A stretch of DNA of 64,000 bases from Taxawa tesnikishii (nom. ined.) (lineage: Eukaryota; Ascomycota; Dothideomycetes; Dothideales): assembly GCA_030247885.1 (NCBI GenBank), contig JAPDRO010000002.1, positions 992,001 to 1,056,000 on the forward strand. Reading direction: 5' to 3'. This document shows, piece by piece, positions 34,201-46,305 of this stretch (its first letter is position 1; the number at the start of each line of letters is the position of its first letter). The position numbers were made by a program, and so were the translations under genes. A model generated the notes under the pieces. The model saw only the letters and a program-made list of their open reading frames with translations, was not told the origin of the DNA and searched no databases.

Positions 34201-37200
34201 TCAATTTCAGCACGATCTGGAATTCTTTCCTGGGCATGTATCAAATCCTTTCCAGTGAGAATTGGACCACGATCATGTACAACGTTACCAACTACGATGT
34301 GTTCTTCAACACTGCTTGGATTGGCGCGGCCTTCTTTATCATCTGGTTCATTCTGGCCAACTTCGTCGTCTTGAACATGTTCATTGCTGTCATCCAAGAG
34401 AACTTCGACGTTTCCGAGGATGAGAAACGGCTGCAGCAGGTCAAAGCCTTTCTGCAGCAGAAACGGTTTGGGCATTCCGGTGCAGGCGCGCTTTCGCTGT
34501 CCACCATCTTCAAGTTCGGCCAGGTCCGGCGACAGGACCCTCTCGATTTCGGTTCAGCTGCTACTGAGATGCTACTCAAAGACGCTGTCGTACGGGACTT
34601 TCTTGACGATGAGGGCGATGCTGAGGATATAGAGTCACCTACTCCGGCTGGTCCGCCACCCCGTCCGACCATGAGAGTGGTTAGGGCCGGTATAGTGGCC
34701 AACCTTTGGCGAAGATTTGTCGAGCGAGTACTTAACCGCGAGTCAAATCCATTCTATTCGGAGCTGCCGCTGTCACGCGCATATGAAGAGCTGGACCCAC
34801 GTCAGATGGCAAGGGAAGTCGTCTCGGCAGCCGAACGACGCAAGGTTGCCCAAAGGGAGTACTTGAAGAAGCATCCAAACTACAATGTCTCACTCTTTAT
34901 CTTCAAGCCGGACAACCCCATCAGGAAGTTCTGTATGAGAATCGTCGGCCCTGGCCGGGGAGGGGATCGTATTCAAGGTGTACAGCCATCCATCCCAATC
35001 TGGTATGCATTTTCCGCTTTCATCTACGCTGCGATTGTGGCCATGGTGTTGCTGGCCTGTGTAACAACCCCCTGTACCAGAGGGAATACTTTTCTACGCG
35101 CCAGTTCACCGTCAAGAACTGGTTCGTCTTTACGGACATGGGTTTCGCCGCTCTTTTCACGCTCGAGGCAATCATCAAGGTCATTGCGGATGGATTCTTC
35201 TGGACGCCGAATGCATATTTTCGCGGCTCCTGGGGCTTCATTGATGGCATTGTGCTCGTCACGCTCTGGGTCAACGTCTTCACGTCTCTCTACAACCCAG
35301 GTGGCGGCTCCAGGGCCGTTGGCGCCTTGAAAGCGCTGAGAGCTCTCCGATTGCTCAATGTTAGTGACAGCGCAAGAGATACTTTCCATTCAATCATCGT
35401 GATGGGAGGGTGGAAAGTTATTTCGGTAGGTTCGGTGTTCGCTTTGCTTGGCTGCAACCGCTAATCAACCAGCAGGCGGCTCTTGTGTCTCTGAGTTTGC
35501 TCATCCCTTTCGCTATTTACGGACTCAACCTCTTCAACGGCCAACTACAACAGTGCAATGACGGTAACTCCAACATATACAATCTGACTGATTGCGTTGG
35601 AGAGTACCTAAGCCAGCCCTATGGATGGGACGTGCTAGCTCCGCGGCAGGTAGCGAATAGCTACTACGACTTCGACAACTTCGGCGGATCGCTGTTCATA
35701 CTCTTCCAGATCGTCTCCCAAGAAGGCTGGATCGACGTTATGTGGGCGGCAAACTCCATCACGGGCACGTTCACGCAGCCTAGCGCATACGCTTCTGTGG
35801 GCAATGCCGTGTTCTTTGTCATCTTCAACTTGCTCGGTGCTGTTTTCGTGTTGACCCTTTTTGTCTCTGTGTTTATGCGAAACTACACAGAACAGACTGG
35901 TGTAGCTTTCCTAACTGCAGACCAGAGGGCGTGGCTGGAGCTTCGCAAGCTGCTGCGGCAGATTTCCCCGTCCAAGCGGCCCTCGTCTAAGAAGCAAAGG
36001 GATTCATGGAAAGAGTGGTGCTACCGACGAGCTGTGACGAAGAATGGCCGGTGGCAGAGAGCCGTTACCATGGCACTCGTCTTCCACCTCATTCTTTTGT
36101 GTATCGAGTTCTATCCGGATGTGTACGGTTGGAGCAGAACAAGGGGTAAGCGACAATTCCGGTTCACTGTTGCAACCGACATTGACTCATTCAGACTACA
36201 TCTTCCTTGCCCTTACGTTCTTCTACGTCGCCAACATCGCTGTCCGCATCATCGGCCTATCGTGGGCACGTTTCCGCAGGAATGCATGGGACATCTACTC
36301 TCTCCTCTCCATCTCGGGCACATTCGCCACGACAGCCCTGCTCCTCTCAAGTTTTAAGGAGCGGGATTATGTGCAACTACACAAGCTTTTCCTTGTCTCA
36401 GTCGTCCTCCTCCTGATTCCTAGAAACAACCATCTGGACCAGCTTTTCAAGACCGCAGCCGCAAGTTTGACGTCCATCGCCAATCTGCTTGCTACATGGT
36501 TCGTTCTCTTCCTGGTCTTTGCCATCGCACTCACCCAGACATTCGGGCTCACCCGCTTCAACTCGAATGAGAGCGGGAACGTAAATTTCCGAACCGTGCC
36601 GAAGGCATTGATACTGCTCTTCCGCACCAGTGTGGGCGAGGGCTGGAACCAAATCATGGAAGACTTTGCTACCGTAGTCACCCCTACTGTACTGTAGGAG
36701 AGCACTACTTCGATGGTGATTGCGGTTCTCCAGAGTGGGCCCGTGCTTTGTTCATCATGTGGAACATCTTGAGCATGTACATCTTTGTTAACCTGTTCGT
36801 GTCGCTGATATACGAAAGTTTTTCGTACGTTTATCAGCGCAGCAGCGGGTTGTCAGTCATCAGTAGAGAGGAGATCAGGAGATTCAAGCAAGCCTGGGCG
36901 GAGTTTGATCCTAATGGGACTGGCTACATCTCCAGGGAGAAGTTCCCAAGGTTACTCGGAGTAAGTACTACCCTGCTGTGTTGCGAGTTGCAGTGCTCAA
37001 GTAGGACAGGAGCTCTCTGGCATCTTCGAGATGCGCATATACGACGGCGACTTCAGCGTTCGCAACATCCTCGACGATTGTCAACTCAAGCCTGTTCGCG
37101 CTTCTGCTCTGACATTCGACGGACCAACGGAGAAACCCGATATCGACCTTGACAGACTCAACGAGCGTCTCGCGGAACTGCCGGTTGCAGAGATCCGTAG

Positions 37201-38082
37201 ACGGCGCTCCAGGATGAACACGTTTTACGAAGAGGTTCTCAACTCAGCTGATCCCGACCGAGGCATCGAGTTCAATACCTTGCTCATGATCCTTGCGCAC
37301 TACAAGGTCATCAACGACAACAAGAGCTTGAGGTATGCCTTCCCTTTCCTCAACCAGCTCAACCAGACTGACACGTAGGCAGACTTGAAGAGTTCCTTCG
37401 CCGACGAGCGCGTCTCCAAGTCGTAGACGAAACAGTGCGGCGCAACGTTGTGATTGGCTTCTTCGACACACTTTACTGGTCGCGGCGCTTCAAGCGCCAC
37501 ATTGAGTCACGCAAGTCCGCCCGCATGACTGCGATTCCCCAACTCGACGTTCCAGAGATTCTGGTGCACGACGAGAGCGAAAGCGCAGCAGGTGCTCAGC
37601 AGAACCAACAAGGAACGGTAACACCAACAAACAATCGTTCACCGACGATGTCGCCCATTGAGCGAGACCTGGCCGACGGCCCCGACAGCCTGTTCCCACG
37701 GTTCAGTCCTGGCAGTCCCAGTGTCGGCGACGTCTCGCCCAGAACGAGCACGCTTCGCAACCGCAGTGATTCAATCCAGATTTCGCCTTCCGCGTCCCCA
37801 ACAAGGGCGCGCGGACCACAACGACTTGGCCACTCGCCTTCGAGTGCAGCAGTCAGCACATCGACAGACTGGCAGTTTGCGGAAGCTTTGCAGGGACCAC
37901 CGAGCCCGGGTCACCTCACTCGCAGTGGATCAGACGGCCTAGACGTTGGACGCAGCAGAGCGGGTAGCGCGGTGAATGCGCAAGACGTGCTTGACGTTTT
38001 GGACAACAGTGCGTGGGGCGAGAGTATCAGACGCAGTTTTACGATGAGAAGGCCCAGCGATGCGAGGGACAGACGATCGTAG
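31244..38082 (+). CDS. CCH1: Voltage-gated calcium channel Cch1 (five apparent frame breaks)
   Basis: Pore subunit of the plasma membrane high-affinity calcium system (partner Mid1). Exons 31244-33014, 33067-35425, 35476-36145, 36195-36960, 37010-37332, 37383-38082. The N-terminus (about 380 residues) is Ser-rich and cytosolic. Four ion-channel repeats follow, with S4-like segments (RMLSCLRILRLLGI; IVRIYRVVLAVDITRDL; LKALRALRLLNV; LFLVSVVLLLIPRNN) and pore loops such as SSENWTTIM, SQEGWIDVMW and VGEGWNQIM. An EF-hand-like WAEFDPNGTGYIS and a Ser-rich C-terminus end it. Breaks: 31483-31487 (C5), 32355-32357 (A3, at PLKGKSLGIF), 33889-33893 (T5, at WRHFFRSKRN), 35068-35072 (C5, at TTPLYQREYF), 36681-36684 (C4, at VVTPYCTVGEHYF). 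Each lacks one base; adding five gives 2197 aa, the family's usual size. Confidence 0.95.
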
Positions 38083-38890
38083 TGATGGATGCTACACTCG
38101 ACGAAAACAAATACGATGGGGTTGAGGGTATCAAGCGGAGGAGGAGGTAATGGTGAAGCACGTTTCAGAAATGTACAGGGCAAAATGGCTGGCGGGAAGG
38201 GTTGGTTGTCACGGCTGAAGCGTAACGGTACGCGTTTTGACGAGGCGTTTCTTGGAGTTCGCGACGGGCACCTAGATGGGGCGCAGGGACACGCGGTGTA
38301 CAGGAAATGAACACCTGTAGGATGGATCGGCATCACTTCTTCCTTCTTCTTTCTCACGGACTCGACTGCTGGTCCGGAGAGCATAGCGCGGCGTTTTATT
38401 CTTCTTGCGGCGGAGCGATGATAGACAGTGCTGCGGTCGTTTCCACAGATAAGAGAGCGAGTAAGATGCTGTTGTTATCCTCCATGCTGTTGTTATCTGA
38501 GCCTGAGAGGAGGCGGGATGTTCCAACGACTAGGATGCTACAGTCAAACGTTTCTTGCTGCTCCCGCCATGCCATTTTGGCACAACGGCCAAAAACCGGA
38601 CTCTCAGAGCCCTTCACTCTGCTGCTTAGCTGGCTGGTTGCTGTTCTTTTGTAACGTTCTCCTGCCTCAGCTGCCTGCCTCCTCGTAATGCGGCTCCCGC
38701 CCCGGCATCGTTCGGTTGCAGTCTGCTGTGATACGCCAGGATCCCGTACTCGTCATTGGCACGACAGTCGGTGCTCTCACGCGACAATCAATTTCTTCCG
38801 GGGTAGGGAGATGAAATTGTCCTGCCTGCGCGTTTGGGGATCGTCACTGTCTTACAGGAATGCACACAACGTCTCGATGAATGGCGAGCG

Positions 38891-38918
38891 GGCTGGCTGG
38901 CTGGCTGGCTGGCTGGCT
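38891..38918. repeat. (GGCT)7 microsatellite
   Basis: Seven perfect GGCT units between CCH1 and the small ORF at 40288; no gene spans it. Confidence 0.95.
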
Positions 38919-39483
38919 GTAGATTGTGTCTAGATTGAGCTGAGGAGAAGCTGTCAAGCTGAGACTGAGGATCGGCTCGGCTGGCGCGTTTGGGGCGTCG
39001 TCGCATATTTGGGCGATCGGACGAAGAGGACAACGCGTAGGTACTGTACGTAAGCATGCATGCAGCGAAGGTGAAAGCAGACTCGATGATCGACCATCTT
39101 GCATGCAGTGTGAGCTGCCGTGGGTCGCCACGGCACGGGCGGGACACGGCAGCTCCTGATTCACATTTACCCACATTCAAACACGCGCAGGCAATATGAG
39201 AAGTTCTAGGACCAAGAATAGACACGACCGTCTCCAGCAATGGCTCATGTGCAGCCAAGTGCAGGCGATGCGTTTCCGCTGCGGTCCATGTCAACAGACA
39301 GAATGCGGAACACTGCAGTAGCCTTGGCCTTCTAGAGGCATCGTGTGCGCATGTGAAACGGTCTTGATGCAGTAGCGCGGCATGCCGGCAGGGACGCCCA
39401 GCCAGGGGCTCGGGATTGCGACTCTCACTACGCATCCGGCCGCAGTGGAGAAGAAGGGGCCAACAGGAAATGAAAGTGTTGTG

Positions 39484-39502
39484 CAGCAGCAGCAGCAGCA
39501 GC
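39484..39502. repeat. (CAG)6 microsatellite
   Basis: Six perfect CAG units in non-coding sequence. Confidence 0.95.
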
Positions 39503-40287
39503 GAGGGAGTCTGTCACGGACCGGCCGGTCTTGCTACTGTTCGTGATACGCGCCACCAGTGCTACTCTCGGTCGCGATTGTCTGCACGATAATCTCACAC
39601 AGGGCTCGTCTAGCAAGTGTCGCAGTCAGCGTGATGACTTTCCATGTACTCTATATACAAGGCCTTCTTGGTGCCCCGACATCCCCTCAATCTCTCTTCC
39701 CCTCTTCCTCTCTTCCGCTCCCCTCCCTCCCCTGCCCTCCGAGACATCCTCCAACGCTGCGGGAACCTGGTCGTTGCCCCTTCTCTGCTGTTTTTACTGT
39801 TCTAATCGATTTGATATCGACCGTCTCGTTCGTTGTGCTAAACCGTCTTCCGAGATTGCATTCCATTCCCTTTTGCTTGTGCACCTGCAGCGCAGGGCTG
39901 GCCAACGCACCGTTTGTGGACTTGGTACATTTGATAGCCCACGTACCTGCAGCGCGACCGTTGGATGAAATCCTGCTGCCCCTTCCCAACCTCCTAAACG
40001 GGCTCCAGCAGCCAGAACGACGCAGGATAGCTGCATACTTAAGACTCTTTGAAGACCTGGCAAGGAAGCTGTTCCATTCCATCGTCAGCCTCATCACTCA
40101 ACACAACTAGCTATACAACAACCTCGCCTGCAAATTACAACTCTCCCACTCTTTTCGCGAAAACGACTCTCTTACAAAGCTACATACATCGAGCATCACT
40201 GCCGCAACAAACACCGCCCGTTTTAACAGCCTAATCACCAATCTCATCTTCAATCAAAGCAACCCACTCACTACTCCAACAACCAAA

Positions 40288-40641
40288 ATGGTCTCGGCAC
40301 GCAACACCCGCTCTCACCCGTCCTCCCTCCGCCGTCTGCGCACCGCCTTCTCTCCATCGCGCTCTCCAACCATCTCCATCACATCCGACTGCTCGACCTC
40401 TCCACTCTCGCACACGTCATCATCCAGCAGCCGCTTCTCGCACTTCACCAACTTCAGCAACCTGTCAAACCTCTCGCTCGGCCTCCGCAACGTCATCAGG
40501 CGGAGCCCTAGCCAGATCGCCATCGAGCAGGAAGAGGAGAAGCGCAGCTGCGGCGATGAGCTGCTCGGCCTGATCGAGCCGAGACCCATGGCTCCTGTGG
40601 TGTACGGTGGCATCGAGGAGGTCATGTTCGGCAGGATCTAA
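40288..40641 (+). CDS. Small Ser/Arg-rich hypothetical protein (117 aa)
   Basis: Intronless ORF with a good start context (caaaATGg). The N-terminal 70 residues are Ser, Thr and Arg-rich (RSHPSSLRRLRTAFSPSRSP). A more ordered C-terminus follows (LGLRNVIRRSPSQIAIEQEE, LLGLIEPRPMAPVVYGGIEE, ending VMFGRI). No signal peptide or membrane segment. I do not recognise it. The upstream 600 nt is CT-rich, as in many fungal promoters and leaders, which supports a real transcript. The antisense frame is also open but less protein-like. Moderate confidence only. Confidence 0.5.
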   Translation: MVSARNTRSHPSSLRRLRTAFSPSRSPTISITSDCSTSPLSHTSSSSSRFSHFTNFSNLSNLSLGLRNVIRRSPSQIAIEQEEEKRSCGDELLGLIEPRPMAPVVYGGIEEVMFGRI

Positions 40642-41638
40642 GCTGGTACTGGGACTGGAATGGACGAGCCGTGTGCGGCCAGAGAGGACACGCCAGATCC
40701 GCGCCGTCATCTGATGGACTGTGATCGCGGCCTCGATGGTTGCCGGCAACGATGAACGCAGGGGCTCGAGGAGCCCGGGAAGGATGTTGTACTGATAACG
40801 CTGGAAATCTCCACCGCCGGATGGATCGGGTCGTTTGGCTGCTGCTGCGGCCACTGTTCTTCTTCTTCTCCTTTCTTTCTACTTCTCCTTTCTTTCTACT
40901 TCTTTTCTTCGTCACCAACACCACCGTGTGGATAGGGATACGGCGTTTAATGAGTGATGGGATCTGACTGGCGTGGGTCATACGATTGTTACGGCGCGGA
41001 GATATTCCCATGTTCCTTTTTTTTCCTTGTTCGATCCACCTCCGGCTATGGCCACTGGGGGCTGTTAGATTAGAGATACCACTTCCCTTTACATTTGTTC
41101 AATGTACATGACATGCTCACAATCGCTCTTTCTCACCAAGCACTGCATTGACTTATGTGAACGATTGAATGGCTCACTTCTCCCGTCGGTCGCGTAAACA
41201 ATCTCGCAGCATCGCTGGCTGTATGTGCCGTAGCAGAACGTTTCTATCCTCGTATGCGTGTGCTGGGCGTTCCTGACTGTGTCCCTGAGATGATCGACCT
41301 TCCCTGAACGGAATCGGCAACCCTGAATTTAGCGCCGGTCTCTAGGGCTTGGCTACTGGAGCGCAACAAATACCAATCTCGCTGCACAACGGTCGAGCAT
41401 CGTCAACACTCGAAACCACAACTTCCCTTTCCTTATATCTAAAAAGACGCGCTGTCCCTGTCACTCTCTTTCTCGGACGTGCCTCGCCATTCCTTTGAAT
41501 CTCCCTGTTGATACCCCTCATTTCGAATCCGCGGCCGTACACAGTCAGCACAACTCCTGAACTTCCACCTGAACACTGCACATTACCCGCGCACCGTCTA
41601 CCAGTCGTACGACAACCCCGCCCACGTAAACATCCATC
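40642..41638. other. Intergenic, promoter of the GH17 gene
   Basis: About 1 kb. A tandem pyrimidine repeat of CTCCTTTCTTTCTACTT type (two copies) lies at 40868-40905, and a TATA-like tatatctaaaaag at about 41434. No coding content recognised. Confidence 0.5.
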
Positions 41639-42742
41639 ATGCGCTCAAACGTCCTCGCTCTCGCTCTGGCGGCATCTCCAGCCCTCGTCTCCGCCAAGGG
41701 CAACCTGGGTTTCGCTCTGGGCACCAAGAAGGCAGACGGCTCGTGCAAGTACACAGCTGACTATGAGGCCGACTTCGACGCCATCTCATCAGCCTCCGGC
41801 TCCAAGCTCGTCCGCGGCTATTCCGCCAGTGACTGCAACTGTGCACAGCAGATCCTGCCTGCTGCCAAGAGCAAGGGTTTCCAGGTCATTCTGGGTGTCT
41901 GGTACGTACAACTGCTCAAGCAAGCTGGCAGTACTACAGTCGATCCCGTGCAGTAGCCTTTCCGGACCGGATCTGCAATGCTAACTACGCTCCAAGGCCC
42001 GACACCGACGAGTCCCTCCAGGCTGACAAGGAAGCCCTGACCACCTACGTTCCCAACTACAAGGACCAGGTCTACGCTGTGACTGTTGGCTCCGAGACCC
42101 TGTACCGCGGCAACTTCACCGGCTCGACTCTGCTCGAGAAGATCAATGACGTCAAGGCCGTGCTCCCGGACGGTATCAAGATGGGTACCGCAGACAGCTG
42201 GAACAAGTACGCCGACGGAACCGCGGACGCCGTGATCAAGGGCGGTGTGGACTTGCTGTAAGTGCTGCTTCCAACAAGATCCGCCACAGGAGTTCGGAGG
42301 CGTGGCATAACGTCTAGGAACACTGAAGGGGCTAACGTGTGCGCGCCCCCACAGCCTGGCAAACGGTTTCGCCTACTGGCAAGCCCAAGACATCTCCAAC
42401 GCAACCGCCACTTACTTCGACGACATCCAACAGGCCCTGGGCCGCATCCAGTCCATCTCCGGTTCCCTCACTGCTGTGGAGTTCTGGACGGGCGAGACCG
42501 GTTGGCCGACCGACGGCGGTTCCGACTACGGCGCCGCAAAGGCTGGCACCAAGAACGCTGAGACGTACTGGGACGACGCCGTCTGCGGCATGCTCGCCTG
42601 GGGCGGAAACGTCTTCAGCTTCGAGGCCTTTGACGAGCCATGGAAGCCAAAGTCTGTCGGTGAGAGCGGAGAGTCAAGTGATGAGACCCACTGGGGTGTC
42701 ATGAACGCGGACCGCAGCACAAAGTTCAGCCTCAGCTGCTAG
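41639..42742 (+). CDS. Secreted GH17 beta-1,3-glucanase/transglycosylase, Bgl2-like
   Basis: Cell-wall enzyme acting on beta-1,3-glucan. Exons 41639-41901, 41997-42257, 42355-42742 with introns of 95 and 97 nt, longer than most here, giving 303 aa with no frame break. Signal peptide MRSNVLALALAASPALVSA, then mature KGNLGFALG. Acid/base Glu in VTVGSETLYRG and nucleophile Glu in FWTGETGWPT are both present. The C-terminus (THWGVMNADRSTKFSLSC) ends in Cys without a Ser/Thr stalk or GPI tail, so it is likely soluble or non-covalently wall-bound, as for yeast Bgl2. Length is close to Bgl2 (about 313). Confidence 0.95.
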
Positions 42743-43328
42743 GAGCAGATGGAGTGATCGTGCTTAGAGGAGAGCGAGCAAGGAGGTGATGAGGTGTACA
42801 GAGACGCTGCTAGAGTGCAGAGCTCCTCGATTTCCTGAAAGGTGCATTTGGCGGGGGTTTTTTTTGGCAGAGACTTCTGGTTTGGGCTATTTCATTTCTG
42901 GGGTCATGGTAGACCTGGGTTCGTTCTTCATGGCTTTTTCTTTCCTGAAACGAAAACTTCTTATCTACTTCCATTTCCACTCGCTCCGCCTAGCCTTTCC
43001 CGTGCGTGCTCGGTGATTGCGTTGCTCTTCAGTTGGAGGCTGTCTGGTCCTGCTATCCTGCCATAGCCTGGCGTCCAAGAGGCGCTTCACACACGATGTT
43101 CCCGGTCGCTCTGCAATATTGGGAGATCTTTCGCGTTCATATCCTTGAGGCCTGGAGACCATCTCCTTCCCCGACGGTAAGGCTTAACAGCCGCATTCAG
43201 GCCCCGCCATCCGATGCGAATGCCTCCCCGTGCTCGTAACCGTTGGCGTGGTGGGCGGGAGCCCTGCCCACGGTACTTTTGCCATTGCTCATAGTATTCT
43301 TGAAGCATCCTGACTCGGCTCCTTCTTC
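42743..43328. other. Intergenic between convergent GH17 and RRP1 genes
   Basis: 586 nt of 3' flanks. A T-run and TTTC-rich stretch lies around 42855-42970. Nothing coding recognised. Confidence 0.5.
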
Positions 43329-44289
43329 TCAATCGTCGAATCCCTCGAATTCGTCCCCGTCTTCCAGACCCTCCAGACCTCCCGTCTCGTGTTTGTGGTC
43401 CCCATCGTTCGTGAGCGTCGTCTCCGTCTCATGCTTCGGCACCTCATCACCGTCTTCTTCGTCGTCGTCCTCCTCCTCCTCGCCGTTGTGCGCATTTTGC
43501 CAATCCTCCAACCTCCCGTCATCCAACGCTTCCTCAGCCTTCTTCCTCAAGGCCTTCGTCAACCCCTCCTTAGCGATCCTCCTCAACGGGCTCACCAGCT
43601 TTTCGACGGGCGCGTTCCTTTCGACGTCCACCTTGTCCAACTCCTCGACGAAGACGTCCACGACATGATACCTCAGTCCACCAGGGACCTTAGGGTCCTT
43701 CGGGTTCAACGGCCCCTCAGCCAAGAGATGCAAATACCCCTTCCTCGCCTCCTCATCGCCCCACCCTCGGCGCGCCAGATACGCAAACGCCTCGCGCACG
43801 TAGCACCGAACGAGGAACAAAAACTTGTCCATGCGCAGGCTGTCGATACCGGCCCACTCGCGCGTCATGGTCCGCCAGAACGCGCGCACGAAGCCGAGGA
43901 AGTTGGCCGGCGCCAGGATGGAGAGCAGCGAAGAGAGGTCGGCCGCGAGCCGCTGTTGCGTCCGCGGTCGGTCCGACATCCACACGCAGTAGAAGAGGCC
44001 TTTCCAGAGTTTTAGGAGCTCGAGGTCGCTGAACGGCGTGCTGCGCTTCAGGTATGTGCGCAACGAGGAGACGGCGCGGTCGCGGGTCGGGCGGTCTGTA
44101 AGATACCCTTGCTGTTAGCATGCGCGGCCGGGTATAGTTTTCGTCGGCGACTGGTTCCACCCGGGGGTTCTTCTTCTTCTTCCTTTTTTTTCTTTCCCCG
44201 GGGCCTTGAGGAGTTGAGGCGGGGGAAATTTGCGACGTACCATTTGCTGCGAGCTGCTTGATGAAGGGATTCGAGGGTGAGTTTGCCAT
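43329..44289 (-). CDS. RRP1: Ribosomal RNA processing protein Rrp1 (Nop52)
   Basis: Nucleolar protein for 60S subunit assembly and 27S pre-rRNA processing. Exon 1 (44241-44289) encodes MANSPSNPFIKQLAAN. A 145-nt intron (44096-44240) with a polypyrimidine/purine-rich core follows. Exon 2 (43329-44095) gives DRPTRDRAVSSLRTYL, LELLKLWKGLFYCVWMSDRPRTQQRLA, TREWAGIDSLRMDKFL and GLRYHVVDVFVEEL, all Nop52 family marks. The spliced protein is 271 aa with an acidic Glu/Asp C-terminus and no frame break. Yeast Rrp1 is of similar size. Confidence 0.95.
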
Positions 44290-44914
44290 TGTTGCTGGGG
44301 TGGGTGATGTGCTTTTGGCGTATCTGCGTGCGACGGGAAAGGTTTAAGGAAATCTTGACGCTAAAAAGTTGTAGAGATGCGGCTCTGATAGGCGGAAGCC
44401 TTCCGTCCACGGCCCGGTCTGTGCGCTACGGTGGTATACCAGACACTCTCTATCACCTATCTTGACACTAAACAGTATTATGTGTTGGCTGCTACCGCTC
44501 TGGTCCAGTGATCGAATCTGGTCTCGGGCCCAACAGCCATATGCAGCTTCTGTGGACAAGTGTTGGCCCTGCGATGACTACCTCCCGACTAGTGGCTTAC
44601 GCATTTGCGGGCTTCTCGGAGGATCGCAGTCGCTGCCCGCTGGTTTGACGGACCGTACGCCTTTCAGTGTTTCACAAAACTTGGGGTTCTCCGAACTCTG
44701 ACAGGTGCGCGTTGTCTTCCGATGAGCCTTTATAGTTCACTTCACACATCGTCTTGCACCAACCGCCAAACCTGCACAAGAGGACCTCCGCATCTCCTGC
44801 CTAAGGAACCCGCCCATACTAAACATCGTATTGTGAACTTGTCACGGCCAGATACTATGTTACATAGCCATTCGCAGAACTGATCCATCACGCTTGCTGT
44901 CTCGCCAGAATTGT
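44290..44914. other. Intergenic, RRP1 promoter and 3' flank of the glycosylase gene
   Basis: 625 nt with no recognised coding content or repeats. Confidence 0.5.
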
Positions 44915-46305
44915 TCAACGTGCTGCGTTGCGTGCCGATCTTCTGGTCCCTTTACTTTGGCCGTTTGTTGCCTTTGCAGCTGGCGCTGCTGCTGTTTTAG
45001 TCTTCTTTCGTGTAGGCTTCGGGGCTTCCTCCTCCGCTGACTCTTCGTCGGGTGTGAGAGACGCCTCATCATCATCTTTCTCCTCACTCTCCTCCTTCTT
45101 GGTCTTGCCTCGTCCCTTCCTCGCCTTCTTAGCTGGTTTCTTCTCTTCTTCCTGTTTCTTATCTTCTTCCTGTTTCTTAATGACCTTCGCTCTTCGGCCT
45201 TTCAATTTGGGCTCTTCTTTGACTACATCATCTTCATCCTCATCGTTGGCCGCTCTCTTCTGGCCGCGTCCTCTCTTCGCAGGCTTCTTCTCCTCTGCGT
45301 CTTCCGACCCTCCCTCATCGCCGCCGACATCACCAGCCACAGCGCCCGTCTTCTTCTGTACGCTCGGTACGATTGCAGAAGTCCGCCCGCCAACCTTCAG
45401 ATGCACAATCTTTCCCCGTTGGGTAGCACATTGGCGTCTTTCTTCCCCTTGTCCCATCGATATTTCATAAGCCAGTTCTCTGGAAATCGGCTCGAGTCTG
45501 CAAGCGTCTCACATGCAGTCGTCGTAACAGAGATAAGTGCGTCATGCAGCTGCTTCATCTGCTCGTCGCTGAACGTGTTGCTGTATTGTTCCGGGTGTAT
45601 TCTCGCCTGATACAGGACCTCATCCGCGACCCAATTTCCCACTCCGCTGATGTTCGCCTGATCCAGCAGCAGCGCCTTGACCGGGACTCTCTTACTTCGC
45701 ATCTTCTTGCTCAACCACTCCACCGTCAGAATATCCTTGTCCACTACTGGATCAGGTCCGTTCTCCTTTAACGGAGTGGTCTTTCTCATCGCGTCCGCTT
45801 CCGCATCGATGAGCCGTATCCTGGCTAAGCGCCTCGCGTCTACGAAGGCAACCTCGCATTTCCCATCTTCACCGCTCTTGTCCTCCATCTCGAGCACGAA
45901 CTTCCAGAACCGCGGCGGCCACTCACTCTCCTCCTCTTTCTTCGGTCTGTAGTACGCCGTATCATCGTTAGAGAACTTCATCCAGCCCGTCATACCCAGA
46001 TGCATGAGCGGATGCGGCGCAGAATCCATCACTAGCCAGAAATATTTGCCCTGTTGCCGTGCGTCGAGGATCGTTTTGCCCGTCATGGCGCTCTTGAAGG
46101 CCGATGCGCTGCACCCGACTTTGCCGTAAACGATGTCATCTTCCTGAACGCGCACAGAGCTGATGCGCCGGTTGGTCAGGTGTTTGCGCAGGTAGTGCAC
46201 TATGCGTGCTACTTCGCCAATCTGAAACTCTTGATCAGTCTGGCGTTCTTACGCGGCATGCCAGTGCAATCACTGAGTGGATTACTAGACACTTACCTCA
46301 GGCAT
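44915..46305 (-). CDS. Fpg/MutM-type DNA glycosylase-AP lyase, plant/fungal zincless class (one apparent frame break)
   Basis: Nuclear base-excision repair enzyme removing oxidised bases. Exon 1 is only 9 nt (46297-46305) and encodes Met-Pro-Glu, i.e. the catalytic Pro2 and Glu3. A 75-nt intron (46222-46296) leads to IGEVARIVHYLRKHL. Further marks: HLGMTGWMKF, the helix-two-turn-helix part LLLDQANISGVGNWVADEVLYQARIHPE, and a C-terminal hairpin without zinc cysteines (HLKVGGRTSAIVPSVQKKTG). At + strand 45411-45413 three Ts (As in the gene) stand where LPNGEKIVHLKV needs four; one base restores the frame. The protein is then 438 aa with a 150-residue Lys/Glu-rich tail (KKPAKKARKGRG), a likely nuclear-targeting and DNA-binding extension known from fungal members. 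Confidence 0.92.

Larger units (their letters stand above)
38083..40287. other. Intergenic 2.2 kb with simple repeats
   Basis: Holds the CCH1 3' flank and the promoter of the small ORF at 40288. Contains (GGCT)7, a CAG run, and a long pyrimidine-rich tract at 39675-39740. No coding ORF with recognisable content. Confidence 0.5.
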
